From positions 283,695-347,694 of the forward strand of contig NZ_VLLL01000008.1 in assembly GCF_007994225.1 (NCBI RefSeq): a stretch of DNA of 64,000 nt, written 5' to 3'. Positions within the stretch are counted from its first letter, which is position 1. Each line of letters starts with the position of its first letter. A model generated the notes under the pieces. It saw only the letters and a list, made by a program, of their open reading frames with translations. It was not told the DNA's origin and searched no databases. The DNA is from Stackebrandtia albiflava. GTDB taxonomy: Bacteria; Actinomycetota; Actinomycetes; Mycobacteriales; Micromonosporaceae. Both the position numbers and the translations under genes were made by a program. Positions 16,783-24,752 of the stretch are shown piece after piece.

Positions 16783-17742
16783 ATGAGCACCGAAGGCGGA
16801 ACGAAGGCGGTCGTCGCCGCCCTGCTTGCCAACCTGGGCATCGCCGTCACCAAACTGCTGGCCTGGGTCCTGACCCACTCGTCGTCCATGTTGGCCGAGT
16901 CGATCCACTCGCTGGCGGACTCCGGGAACCAGGCGCTGCTGTTGTTGGGCGGCAAACGGGCCAAGCGCGGCGCCACCCCACAGCACCCGTTCGGTTTCGG
17001 CAGGGAACGGTACATCTACGCGTTCATCGTGTCCATCGTGCTGTTCAGCGTCGGCGGGCTTTTCGCGTGCTACGAGGGCTACCACAAGATCGAGGAGACC
17101 CTCGCGGGACACCCGAACACGCTGCTGGAGTCGCAGTGGTGGTGGGTGCCGATCGCGGTTCTGGTCGTCGCGATCGGACTGGAGACCGCGTCGTTCCGGA
17201 CCGCCATCAGGGAGTCCCGCATCGCCAAGGGCAAGGCGAGTTGGACGGAGTTCGTCCGTCGCGCCAAGGCGCCCGAGCTGCCCGTCGTGCTGCTGGAGGA
17301 CCTGGCGGCGCTGCTGGGCCTGATCCTGGCGCTGTGCGGTGTCGGCCTGACCCTGCTGACCGGCAACGCCCTGTTCGACGGCGGTTTCACCTTGGCGATC
17401 GGTGTCCTGCTGGTCGTGGTCGCGATCGTCCTGGCCGTCGAGACAAAGAGCCTGCTGCTGGGCGAGGCCGCGTCCCCGGAGCACATCGCCGCGATCGAGG
17501 AGGCGATCTCCCGCACCGAGCACGTCGACCGGATCATCCACATGAAGACCCTCCACCTGGGTCCGGAGGAGCTGCTGGTCGCGGCGAAGATCGCAGTCGC
17601 CGCCGAGGACAACGCCGACAAGGTCACCGCCGCCATCAACAACGCCGAGGCGGGGATCCGCAAGGCGGTCCCCATCGCGCGGTCGATCTACCTGGAACCC
17701 GACATCTACCGGCCGCGCACCGACGAGACCGCCACACCGTAA
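16783..17742 (+). CDS. Cation diffusion facilitator transporter
   Basis: A 319-residue metal-ion efflux protein of the CDF family. It has helices at ALLANLGIAVTKLLAWVL, YIYAFIVSIVLFSVGGLFA, WWVPIAVLVVAIGLETASF, VLLEDLAALLGLILALCGVGL and GGFTLAIGVLLVVVAIVLAV. The transport site motif is SIHSLADSGNQ in helix 2, with a second acidic site LLEDLAALLG in helix 5. The cytoplasmic C-terminal domain (MKTLHLGPEELLVAAKIAV) is the ferredoxin-like dimer domain. It should export Zn, Fe or Mn in exchange for protons. The ATG at 16783 follows a GGGAG-like site. No metal regulator is adjacent. Confidence 0.9.
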   Translation: MSTEGGTKAVVAALLANLGIAVTKLLAWVLTHSSSMLAESIHSLADSGNQALLLLGGKRAKRGATPQHPFGFGRERYIYAFIVSIVLFSVGGLFACYEGYHKIEETLAGHPNTLLESQWWWVPIAVLVVAIGLETASFRTAIRESRIAKGKASWTEFVRRAKAPELPVVLLEDLAALLGLILALCGVGLTLLTGNALFDGGFTLAIGVLLVVVAIVLAVETKSLLLGEAASPEHIAAIEEAISRTEHVDRIIHMKTLHLGPEELLVAAKIAVAAEDNADKVTAAINNAEAGIRKAVPIARSIYLEPDIYRPRTDETATP

Positions 17743-17811
17743 ACCGCCGGCCCTCTCGTACCGGGCGGGACTATCGTTCGCGCGGGACCACCACGGACGA
17801 AGGAGCACGGA

Positions 17812-18581
17812 TTGCGCGAGCGGGGCGTGGACTGGCAGTACGGCGAACTGTCGGCGGCGGTGTACGAGCTGGACAAACCGGTGGGCAGGTCGCTGCACGG
17901 CGACATCGAGTTCTACACCCGGAAGCCGGCCGGTGTGGCCGGCGAGGTGCTGGAACCCGCCGTGGGCACCGGCAGGATGCTGATACCACTGCTGGCGGCC
18001 GGTCTCGACGTCGTCGGCTACGACACCTCCACGTACATGCTCGACATCTGCCGGCGAACCTGGCGTCGGCCGGTCGTACCGCCGAACTCGCGGTCGCGGA
18101 CATGCTGGAGTACCGGCGACCCGGCAGGTTCGAGGCGGCGATCCTGCCGACCGGTTCGATCATCCTGCTGCCGGACCGGGAGGCCGTGGTCACGGCACTG
18201 GGCAACCTCCACGACAGCCTGCGGCCCGGCGGAGTGCTGTACGTCGACGTGCCCGCGCCCCGGCTGTCCACCGACACCGGGCCGCTGCGGCGCTACTGGA
18301 ACGGCGACTCGGAACTGCTGACCCTCCAGAACATGCACACCGACGTCGACGCCGCCGCCCAGCGGGTCACGACGTGGCTGCGGTACGAACGGTGGCGGGA
18401 CGGCCGGTTGACCGACACTCGGCTCCAGATCGGCGGCATGTTGTGGTTCGGCATGGCCGAGTTCACCGATCTGTTGCGGCGAGCCGGTTTCGGTGACGTC
18501 ACCGTCTACGGCGACTACGGTGACGACGCCCCGGAGGCCGAGTCCGGCATGTGGACCTTCGAGGCGCGCCGCGCCGAGTGA
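17812..18581 (+). pseudogene. Class I SAM-dependent methyltransferase, frameshifted
   Basis: Two frames together give one normal methyltransferase. The first begins at a TTG (17812) with AAGGAG six bases before it and contains the SAM-binding strand VLEPAVGTGRMLIPLL and the acidic loop VVGYDTS. The second frame supplies the remainder (LRPGGVLYVDVPAPRL to the end at 18581). The shift is at 18051-18055, where TGCCGGCGAACC would need one more G to read CRANLASAGRTAELAV. It is either a recent one-base deletion or a sequencing error in a G run. If real, the protein would stop at 18321 without the second half of its fold. Confidence 0.8.
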
Positions 18582-18791
18582 CCCCCGGCGGCGTCGGGGT
18601 CATCCCTCATTTCCCCCCGGCTCGGTCACCGATTTCCCGGTGTCCGGCGTGTGAATGCCCGGTTATATCCCCGCCCGTCCGGTTTGGCCGTTTCGGGTTG
18701 CCGGTACATTCATGTGCTCAACCCGCCACGCCGCATCGCGGCGGCGCGCACGGCGTGGACGAAACCGACGAACCGAGGGAGACTGGTCAGC

Positions 18792-19997
18792 GTGGAACTC
18801 CTACACGGAGCCGTCCGCCCCTACCCGTGGGGGTCGCGTACCGCGATCGCCGCACTGCAGGGACGACGGATGCCCACGGAGCAACCGGAGGCCGAACTCT
18901 GGTTCGGCGCGCATCCGGCAGACCCGGCCACCCTCGACGACGGCCGTCCACTCACCGCGTTGATCTCCGCCGAACCCGGCGTGCTGGGGGAGGACCTGGT
19001 CAAGCGGTACGGCCGGCGGCTGCCGTTCATGTTGAAGGTGCTCGCCGCCGAACAACCGCTGTCGTTGCAGGCGCACCCCGACGCCGAGCAGGCCGAACAG
19101 GGCTACGCGCGGGAGAACCGCGAGGAGGTCCCGCTCGACGCTCCGGAACGCAGTTACGTCGACACGCACCACAAACCGGAACTGGTCTGCGCGCTCAGCG
19201 AGTTCGAGGCGCTGTGCGGCTTCCGGGACCCCCGGACCTCCGCGGACGCCCTGGGCGGCCTGGACGTCCCCGAACTGGCGTCGATCGTGGCGCTGCTGCG
19301 TCAGGACGACCCCGGCCAGGCGTTGCGTGAGGCGGTCACGACGCTGCTCACGCTGCCGCGCGAACACCGTACCGAGCTGGTCGGCAAGGCCGTCGCCGCC
19401 GCCGGGCGGGCCGAGGAGCACCCGGTGCACGGCCGCGAGTACACGATGCTCGTCGAGCTCGGGAAGCGGTACCCCAGCGACTCCGGTGTCCTCGTGGCGC
19501 TGCTGCTCAACCACGTGTTCCTGCGGCCGGGGGAGGCGCTGTTCATGCCCGCCGGCAACATGCACGCCTACCTGCGCGGTGTCGGCGTGGAGGTCATGGC
19601 CGCCAGCGACAACGTGTTGCGGGGCGGCCTCACCGGTAAGCACGTGGACGTTCCGGAACTCCTGAGGGTGTTGCGGTTCGAGGTGCTGTCCGATCCCCGG
19701 GTCGCCGACGTGCCGACGGGTCCCGGGGTGTCCGAGTGGCGGGTGCCGGTCGAGGAGTTCCGGCTCAGTCGGCTGCTGCTGGACGCGGGCGCGGCGCAGC
19801 AGTGGCTCGACGCGGCCGGGCCCGCGGTGGTGTTGTGCTGGTCGGGGCAGTTGCGGCTCGACGACGGGGAACGGCCCATCACGTTGCGTCCCGGGCAGGC
19901 CGCGTTCGTCCGCGCCGACTCGCCGAAGGTGTTCGTCTCCGGGTTCGGTGAGGGGTACTGCGCCCAGGTTCCGCGGGATACCGCCTCCGTCACGTGA
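18792..19997 (+). CDS. manA: Mannose-6-phosphate isomerase, class I
   Basis: A 401-residue zinc-dependent type I phosphomannose isomerase. It begins VELLHGAVRPYPWGSRTAIA, as the family does. Zinc ligands lie in LQAHPDAEQAEQGY (Gln and His) and DTHHKPEL (His and Glu), with a further His in FMPAGNMHAYL. The enzyme links fructose-6-phosphate to mannose-6-phosphate, the entry point for GDP-mannose. I chose the GTG at 18792 with GAGGGAG at 18775-18781; a longer frame upstream has no family residues. The 210 bases before the gene hold no other ORF I can support. Confidence 0.93.
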   Translation: MELLHGAVRPYPWGSRTAIAALQGRRMPTEQPEAELWFGAHPADPATLDDGRPLTALISAEPGVLGEDLVKRYGRRLPFMLKVLAAEQPLSLQAHPDAEQAEQGYARENREEVPLDAPERSYVDTHHKPELVCALSEFEALCGFRDPRTSADALGGLDVPELASIVALLRQDDPGQALREAVTTLLTLPREHRTELVGKAVAAAGRAEEHPVHGREYTMLVELGKRYPSDSGVLVALLLNHVFLRPGEALFMPAGNMHAYLRGVGVEVMAASDNVLRGGLTGKHVDVPELLRVLRFEVLSDPRVADVPTGPGVSEWRVPVEEFRLSRLLLDAGAAQQWLDAAGPAVVLCWSGQLRLDDGERPITLRPGQAAFVRADSPKVFVSGFGEGYCAQVPRDTASVT

Positions 19998-20123
19998 GGG
20001 CGACGTCACTTCCTGTGGCGTTCGAGTGGTGAGGTCTACGCGCGGCGCGCTAGTTTCGACCGATCGGCCGATTGAGTTTCGCCGGGTCGGCAGAGATTTT
20101 TTCCGAAATATCCGGCCAAACGC

Positions 20124-20151
20124 TTGACAATCTCAATCCGCTGAGTATTGT
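20124..20151 (+). promoter_or_regulatory. Strong consensus promoter of an orphan RNA
   Basis: TTGACA (20124-20129), a perfect -35 hexamer, is followed after 16 bp by TATTGT (20146-20151). Transcription should start near 20158. No plus-strand gene follows for more than 3 kb, so the product is probably a short RNA that ends at the hairpin at 20228-20259. Confidence 0.65.
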
Positions 20152-20157
20152 TCTAGA

Positions 20158-20262
20158 TACGCAGCGTCACCGAGACGAAGCCGAAGAGCCGAATCGGGAG
20201 ACGCAGCGGGGAACCAAACCGGGGGGAGTGCCGGGCAGTCTGGGGTGGCTGCCCGGCACGTT
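20158..20262 (+). ncRNA. Candidate small RNA resembling the 5' half of a c-di-AMP riboswitch
   Basis: About 105 bases lie between a consensus promoter and a strong terminator, with no ORF. It contains GCCGAATC, then after 12 bases GGGGAACCA. The same pair of words occurs in the two ydaO-type riboswitches of this window (GCCGAATC, then CCGGGGAACCA at 50123-50286; GCCGAGTC, then CCGGGGACCCA at 48294-48478). The second half of the aptamer (GGGGTGAATCC and CCGACAGCTAACCCGGTA) is missing and replaced by the hairpin. It could be a truncated riboswitch remnant or a stand-alone regulatory RNA. Confidence 0.55.
20228..20259 (+). terminator. Rho-independent-type hairpin ending the small RNA
   Basis: GTGCCGGGCAG and CTGCCCGGCAC form an 11-bp perfect stem around a 10-base loop. 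The bases GTTCGGTTT follow. It lies about 70 bases after the predicted transcription start. Confidence 0.7.
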
Positions 20263-20418
20263 CGGTTTCCGGGCCGGTTCGTTCCGCCACTGCTCGGCGA
20301 TTCCCGTCTTCACCGTCTCGCGGAGTCCGTGCCATGCGGCCGCCGTCGTTTCCAGTCGGCCGCGCGGCACCGAAACCACCGCCGGTTCCTGCCGCACCGC
20401 CGTGCCGGCGTCACGGGA

Positions 20419-20838
20419 TCAGGCGTCGCCGGCTTCGAAACGCAGCGACCGCCACGCACCCAGCGCCCAGTCCAGGTCGGAGGGCTCATCGGTCAGGTAG
20501 GCGGACTGGACGTATCGGCCACGGCGGATCGTGTAGCCGTACAACCCCCACTGCGTCCGTTCCTCCACGGTCTCCGGATACCAGGAGCCGTAACGCCGTT
20601 CCTCCGGGTCGGACCCGGGCTCCTCGAACCGCCGCACGGGATCGGGGTGAACGTTCTGGCAGATGAACTCCGTCAACTCCGCCACGGAACGCTCCGCCGA
20701 CGGCCGCCACACCGCCACCCAGATCGTGCGCACCGGTGGCCCCGGCGACACCAGTTGCAGGTCCTCGGCGACCACCCGGCCTCTGAAGGAGTCGTCGATG
20801 TCGATGCTCCACTCACTGGTCAACGCACGTCGCGGCAT
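20419..20838 (-). CDS. Hypothetical protein
   Basis: I do not recognise this 139-residue protein. It is soluble, without signal peptide or membrane segment, and rich in Arg, Glu and Trp. It has a run of strands (WSIDIDDSFRGRVVAEDLQL, VRTIWVAVWRP, WGLYGYTIRRGRYVQSAYL) that suggests a small beta-rich fold. The ending DLDWALGAWRSLRF resembles those of short actinobacterial proteins of unknown role that pair with secretion or immunity genes, but that is only an impression. Its neighbours (a small RNA and a toxin-antitoxin pair) give no hint of function. Confidence 0.6.
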   Translation of the reverse strand: MPRRALTSEWSIDIDDSFRGRVVAEDLQLVSPGPPVRTIWVAVWRPSAERSVAELTEFICQNVHPDPVRRFEEPGSDPEERRYGSWYPETVEERTQWGLYGYTIRRGRYVQSAYLTDEPSDLDWALGAWRSLRFEAGDA

Positions 20839-21059
20839 GACCGGACTCTACGAAGCCCGGTCCACTCGCCCCCCGCCACACGGCCCACGGCTTGGCGAGG
20901 CAGGGGGTGAGGTGTGTCTGCGGAAGGGCGTGGTCGTCCTCAGATGTACCGTCGCGCTTCCGAGGCGAATCGCGGTACACCTGATCGGTCCAGTACGCCG
21001 AGCAGTCCGGTCACGGACCGGGGCTCCCGTTTGTATCGGAGCGCCTGTCGTTCAAGCGC

Positions 21060-21485
21060 TTAGACCGTCAGCCTCGGATGAAGATCGAGTTGGTCCAGCA
21101 GAAAGTCGTCAGGAGAAACCGCCTCCATGTCATGAGGCTTCAGGCAGACCGGTGGAAAGTCTTTCAGATTGGCCGTGACTATCACCTGGGCTCCACCGCA
21201 GACCGCCGCAGCAAGAACATGCCGGTCCTTGGAATCGTTCGACATGTCATCGATGAGAACCTCATAGCCGGTCACCTCCGCGTCACGGAAGTGGCGACGC
21301 ATCTGGGCGACCCGTCGCGCTGAGGCCTCCGCGCCGATGCGGCTGCTCAGGTTTCGTTGCAACTCAGCGAGGATTTCCGCCGACCACAGCGGCCGGTAGA
21401 CGTCGTCCTCAGCCAGCGATAGAAGTGTGTCGCATAGGTAGGCGGGGAAGAGCACGCAGGTGTCGAGTAGTGCCGGGAATGCCAC
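21060..21485 (-). CDS. PIN-domain toxin of a second toxin-antitoxin pair
   Basis: A 141-residue PIN-domain protein. Conserved acidic residues are Asp8 in PALLDTCVLFPAYL, Glu37/Glu41 in SAEILAEL, Asp87 in NDSKDRHVLAAAV and Asp109 in TANLKDFP. This is the VapC-like group in which the antitoxin gene carries an excisionase-type helix-turn-helix instead of a Phd fold. The GTG at 21485 is chosen because the family starts two to five residues before the first Asp; it is 10 bases after the antitoxin stop. It probably acts as an RNase and is held by the upstream partner. Confidence 0.82.
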   Translation of the reverse strand: MAFPALLDTCVLFPAYLCDTLLSLAEDDVYRPLWSAEILAELQRNLSSRIGAEASARRVAQMRRHFRDAEVTGYEVLIDDMSNDSKDRHVLAAAVCGGAQVIVTANLKDFPPVCLKPHDMEAVSPDDFLLDQLDLHPRLTV

Positions 21486-21495
21486 TCGTGACCGC

Positions 21496-21966
21496 CTACC
21501 TGGTCGGGCCGGGTGGCTCGACGACGTCATACAGGCCCGCCGCCTCGCCGTCGGCCACCATGGCGTCGAGGCCGGCACGCCGTTGAGCACGACTGTGTTG
21601 TTGATAGTCGACCACGTCGCGAAGCAGTACTCTGCGGTGTCGCCCTCGCCGCGAATAGGGAATCTCCCCTTCTTGCAGCAACTTGACCAGCGTCGGTCGA
21701 GAGATGTTCAGTAGGTCGGCGGCTTCCTGGGTCGTCAGCATCGTGTTCTGGGGGGCGATCGTGATCGCCAGGCCCTGCGACAAGGCCTCCACCACATCGC
21801 GGAGTGCGTGGTAGACCTCTTCGGGAAGATCCAGGGTGGTTCCGTCCGGTGCCATCAGCCTTGCCCGATGGCGCGACGGAAGTGCGGCCAGCACCCGTGC
21901 CATTTCATCAAGTGCGAGATGCTCGCGAGGTGGAAGGATCGTACGTTCGTCCAGAGTCCCTACCAT
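21496..21966 (-). CDS. Excisionase-type HTH antitoxin
   Basis: A 156-residue protein with an N-terminal helical region of about 70 residues and a MerR/excisionase-type helix-turn-helix (MLTTQEAADLLNISRPTLVK, then LLQEGEIPYSRRGRHRRVLL). It is followed by a short tail that probably binds the PIN toxin. Such HTH_17 proteins act as antitoxin and autorepressor. A strong AAGGAGG ribosome site lies before the ATG at 21966. The region upstream of the gene is interrupted by a MITE whose end is only 27 bases from the start codon, so the native promoter may have been displaced or the MITE may now supply it. Confidence 0.82.
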   Translation of the reverse strand: MVGTLDERTILPPREHLALDEMARVLAALPSRHRARLMAPDGTTLDLPEEVYHALRDVVEALSQGLAITIAPQNTMLTTQEAADLLNISRPTLVKLLQEGEIPYSRRGRHRRVLLRDVVDYQQHSRAQRRAGLDAMVADGEAAGLYDVVEPPGPTR

Positions 21967-21992
21967 GATGCCGACCTCCTTCGTCCGATCTA

Positions 21993-22159
21993 AGAGGCTG
22001 TCTTCACACCTGCTGTTCTACTGCGCGACGACCGGTCGGCGCCTCGCGGCGTTGTCGAAGGGTCCTGCGTACAACACCGGTACGCAGGACCCCCTCCGCC
22101 TTGCGAATGCACTCGACCGGACCGCCGCTCGCCACGAACGAGGTGCAAAGACAGCCTCT
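21993..22159. mobile_element. MITE-like element, copy 2, in antitoxin promoter
   Basis: A 167-bp element with the same perfect 10-bp terminal inverted repeats (AGAGGCTGTC at 21993-22002, GACAGCCTCT at 22150-22159) as the copy at 16430-16611. The three bases outside each end are also alike in the two copies (CTA before, GAC after), so the element may extend slightly further or use a preferred target; I could not identify a clean target duplication. It lacks the 15-base insert of copy 1. It abuts the ribosome site of the second toxin-antitoxin operon. Confidence 0.85.
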
Positions 22160-22255
22160 GACATTATTCGAAAAAAACGAAAGTCGCCTCCGATGTTCTT
22201 CGACGGTTTCTCCGGCGGTTCGGGCGTTTCGATCCCGGCCTGGTGTCGTCGGTTG

Positions 22256-22978
22256 TCAATGTCCGGGGGGCCGGTACTGGATGTGGAGGGCCGCGGGTGT
22301 GCGTCGGTCCGTCCACGGCCGTGACCACGGCCCGGCCCGCAGTTCGACGCAGTAGTGCGAGGCGTTCGGGTACTCGTGCAGGTATGACGGCCCCTCCTCG
22401 ACGAGCCCGCGCAACGCGGCACCCGACGCCCGGAACGCACGGGCTCCACCGATCACGAACAGGGTGTGTGCCGCGACGGCGAACCGGAGGTGATCGCGGT
22501 ACTCCCGGTGATCCCGGCGCGCGTGGTCGAGATCGTCGGGCACCCGGGGATCGTGGGCGGGCGTGGTCGCGGTGCGGAGCTCACCCGCGCCCAGCCGCGC
22601 CCGTAGCCGTTTCCACGACGACACGGGGAACTGCAGCCGGTGGTGCACCAGGACCAGGTCGAGTGCCGTCGAATCCACACCGTCCGGCGTGTCGCGCGGG
22701 ACGGCACCGGCCCTGATCGGCAGGTACACCAGCGAGCGGGCGGATCGGGCGGCCAACGCCCACATCGCCAGCAGCCGCTCCGCCCCCGCCCGGTCGGCAT
22801 ACATCGACAACCAGTGATGATCGTCGCGCAACGCCAACCGGGCCGGCACCGGGTCCGCCCGCACCACGCGATACTCCGCGCGGCCCAGCCGGACCCCGTG
22901 CACCCGCACCCGGCTCGTCGGCAACCGCCTCAGCGCTCCGCGTTCCGGAGTGCTTCGTCGCCGCGCCGGAGCGACCAC
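22256..22978 (-). CDS. Hypothetical protein
   Basis: I do not recognise this 240-residue protein. It has no signal peptide or membrane helix, and is rich in Arg, His and Ala. The better-conserved-looking core starts at RVRVHGVRLGRAEYRVVRAD and includes LALRDDHHWLSMYADRAGAE and a hydrophobic helix RSARSLVYLPIRAGAVP. The start is uncertain: the frame opens at a GTG at 22978, but a GTG at 22909 is as likely and neither has a clear ribosome site. It lies between the MITE and the epimerase gene, on the same strand as both neighbours. Confidence 0.5.
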   Translation of the reverse strand: MVAPARRRSTPERGALRRLPTSRVRVHGVRLGRAEYRVVRADPVPARLALRDDHHWLSMYADRAGAERLLAMWALAARSARSLVYLPIRAGAVPRDTPDGVDSTALDLVLVHHRLQFPVSSWKRLRARLGAGELRTATTPAHDPRVPDDLDHARRDHREYRDHLRFAVAAHTLFVIGGARAFRASGAALRGLVEEGPSYLHEYPNASHYCVELRAGPWSRPWTDRRTPAALHIQYRPPGH

Positions 22979-23042
22979 TCGGACGGGGCGGCTTTCGGGA
23001 CTTGGGTGGTGAGACGGCGGGACCCGGGACCGGCCGGACCCG

Positions 23043-23468
23043 TCATGCCTTCTCGACCAGTTCGATCAACACACCGCCGGCGTCCTTCGGATGCACGAAG
23101 TTGATGCGCGACCCGGCGGTACCCCGCTTCGGCGCGTCGTACAGCAGCCGCAGGCCCTTGGCCCGCAGCGACTCGCTCGCGGCCTCGACGTCGTCCACCG
23201 TGAACGCCAACTGCTGCAGCCCCGGGCCGCGCGAGTCGATGAACTTCGCGATCGTCGAATCCGGGCGCGACGGCGCGAGCAACTGCACCTGCGCGCCGGA
23301 GCCGAATGTGATCATCGCCTCCGTGACGCCCTGCTCCTCGTTCTCCTCCACGTGCGCGCACCGGCCACCCAGCACGTCCTCGTAGAACCGGACCGCCGCC
23401 GCCAGGTCCGGTACCGCCACGCCCACGTGGTCGACCGCCGACAGCCCGACTGGCAATACCTCACTCAT
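23043..23468 (-). CDS. mce: Methylmalonyl-CoA epimerase
   Basis: A 141-residue vicinal-oxygen-chelate protein that interconverts the R and S forms of methylmalonyl-CoA. LSAVDHVGVAVPDLAAAVRF has the first metal histidine, GLQQLAFTVDDVEAA the second conserved region, and HPKDAGGVLIELVEKA the C-terminal metal-binding Glu, as in bacterial epimerases. It is divergent from the thiolase and meaB genes, whose products act in the same propionate and branched-chain catabolism, sharing the 87-base region between 23468 and 23556. The mutase genes themselves are not in this window. Confidence 0.9.
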   Translation of the reverse strand: MSEVLPVGLSAVDHVGVAVPDLAAAVRFYEDVLGGRCAHVEENEEQGVTEAMITFGSGAQVQLLAPSRPDSTIAKFIDSRGPGLQQLAFTVDDVEAASESLRAKGLRLLYDAPKRGTAGSRINFVHPKDAGGVLIELVEKA

Positions 23469-23555
23469 GCCCCTTAGTCTTGCTTAAGGTGGCGTGGTGG
23501 CCGACGGCGGACGCCACCTCCATGCCCGTGGAATACCGACTATTGGAGGTCGAAC

Positions 23556-24749
23556 ATGGCTGGCGACGAACGCACCACCAGTGTCGTGGTGGCCGGTGCC
23601 CGCACCCCGAACGGCAAGCTGCTGGGTGCGCTGGGGGACCTCTCCGCCACCAAGCTGGGCGGACACGCCATCGCCGCGGCGCTGGAGCGCGCCGGAGTCT
23701 CGCCCGACCAGGTCGACTACGTCATCATGGGCCAGGTGCTCCAGGCCGGCGCGGGCCAGATCCCGGCCCGGCAGGCCGCCGTCGAGGCCGGAATCCCCAT
23801 GACCGTGCCCGCGATCAACGTCAACAAGGTGTGCCTGTCCGGGCTCAACGCGATCGCGCTCGCCGACCAACTGATCCGCGCCGGTGAGGTCGACATCGTC
23901 GTCGCCGGCGGCATGGAGTCGATGACCGGCGCGCCCCACCTGCTCATGGGACAGCGCAAGGGCTACAAGTACGGACCGGTCACCATGGCCGACCACATGG
24001 CCCTGGACGGCCTGACCGACGCCTGGGAGAACATCCCGATGGGCGAGTCCACCGAGAACCACAACACGAAGCTGGGCATCGGCCGCGCCGAACAGGACGA
24101 GTTCGCCGCCCGCAGCCACGCCCGCGCCGCCGCCGCGCAGAAGAACGGCCGGTTCGACCGTGAGATCGCGCCGGTGACCATCCCGCAGCGCAAGGGCGAC
24201 CCGATCGTCGTGGACACCGACGAGGGCGTCCGCGCCGACACCTCCACCGAGGTCCTGGCCAAGCTGCGCCCCGCGTTCACCAAGGACGGCACCATCACCG
24301 CCGGCAACAGCTCCCCGATCTCCGACGGCGCGGCCGCCGTGGTCGTCATGAGCAGGGCCAAGGCCCGGGAACTCGGGCTGGACTACCTGGCCGAGATCGC
24401 CGCCTACGGCCAGGTCGCCGGGCCCGACAGCTCCCTGCACTCGCAGCCCGCCAACGCCATCAAGGCCGCCCTCGCCAAGCTCGACAAGGAACCCGGTGAC
24501 CTGTCGGTCATCGAGATCAACGAGGCGTTCGCCGCCGTCGGGCTCCGGTCCGCCCGCGAACTCGGCGTGGACGCCGACGTGGTCAACCCCAACGGCGGCG
24601 CCATCGCGCTCGGCCACCCGATCGGTGCCTCCGGCGCCAGGCTCGTCCTCACCCTCGCCCACGAACTGCGGGAACGCGGCGGCGGTCTCGGTGCCGCGGC
24701 CCTGTGCGGTGGCGGCGGCCAGGGCGACGCGCTCATCCTGAAGGTGTGA
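23556..24749 (+). CDS. Acetyl-CoA C-acetyltransferase (thiolase)
   Basis: A 397-residue thiolase II. Cys93 in [11 protein letters not shown] is the acyl-accepting nucleophile. [17 protein letters not shown] carries the conserved His, and [14 protein letters not shown] the second Cys. It condenses two acetyl-CoA or cleaves acetoacetyl-CoA. The substrate-binding loop [14 protein letters not shown] resembles that of short-chain biosynthetic enzymes. It sits between the epimerase and meaB and is spaced three bases from meaB, so the two are one transcript. It is a normal actinobacterial arrangement linked to ethylmalonyl-CoA or propionate metabolism. Confidence 0.93.
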   Translation: MAGDERTTSVVVAGARTPNGKLLGALGDLSATKLGGHAIAAALERAGVSPDQVDYVIMGQVLQAGAGQIPARQAAVEAGIPMTVPAINVNKVCLSGLNAIALADQLIRAGEVDIVVAGGMESMTGAPHLLMGQRKGYKYGPVTMADHMALDGLTDAWENIPMGESTENHNTKLGIGRAEQDEFAARSHARAAAAQKNGRFDREIAPVTIPQRKGDPIVVDTDEGVRADTSTEVLAKLRPAFTKDGTITAGNSSPISDGAAAVVVMSRAKARELGLDYLAEIAAYGQVAGPDSSLHSQPANAIKAALAKLDKEPGDLSVIEINEAFAAVGLRSARELGVDADVVNPNGGAIALGHPIGASGARLVLTLAHELRERGGGLGAAALCGGGGQGDALILKV

Positions 24750-24752
24750 GGC

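Noticed and set aside
22930-23385. ORFs opposite the methylmalonyl-CoA epimerase
   Set aside because: Shadows of a well-defined vicinal-oxygen-chelate protein on the minus strand.
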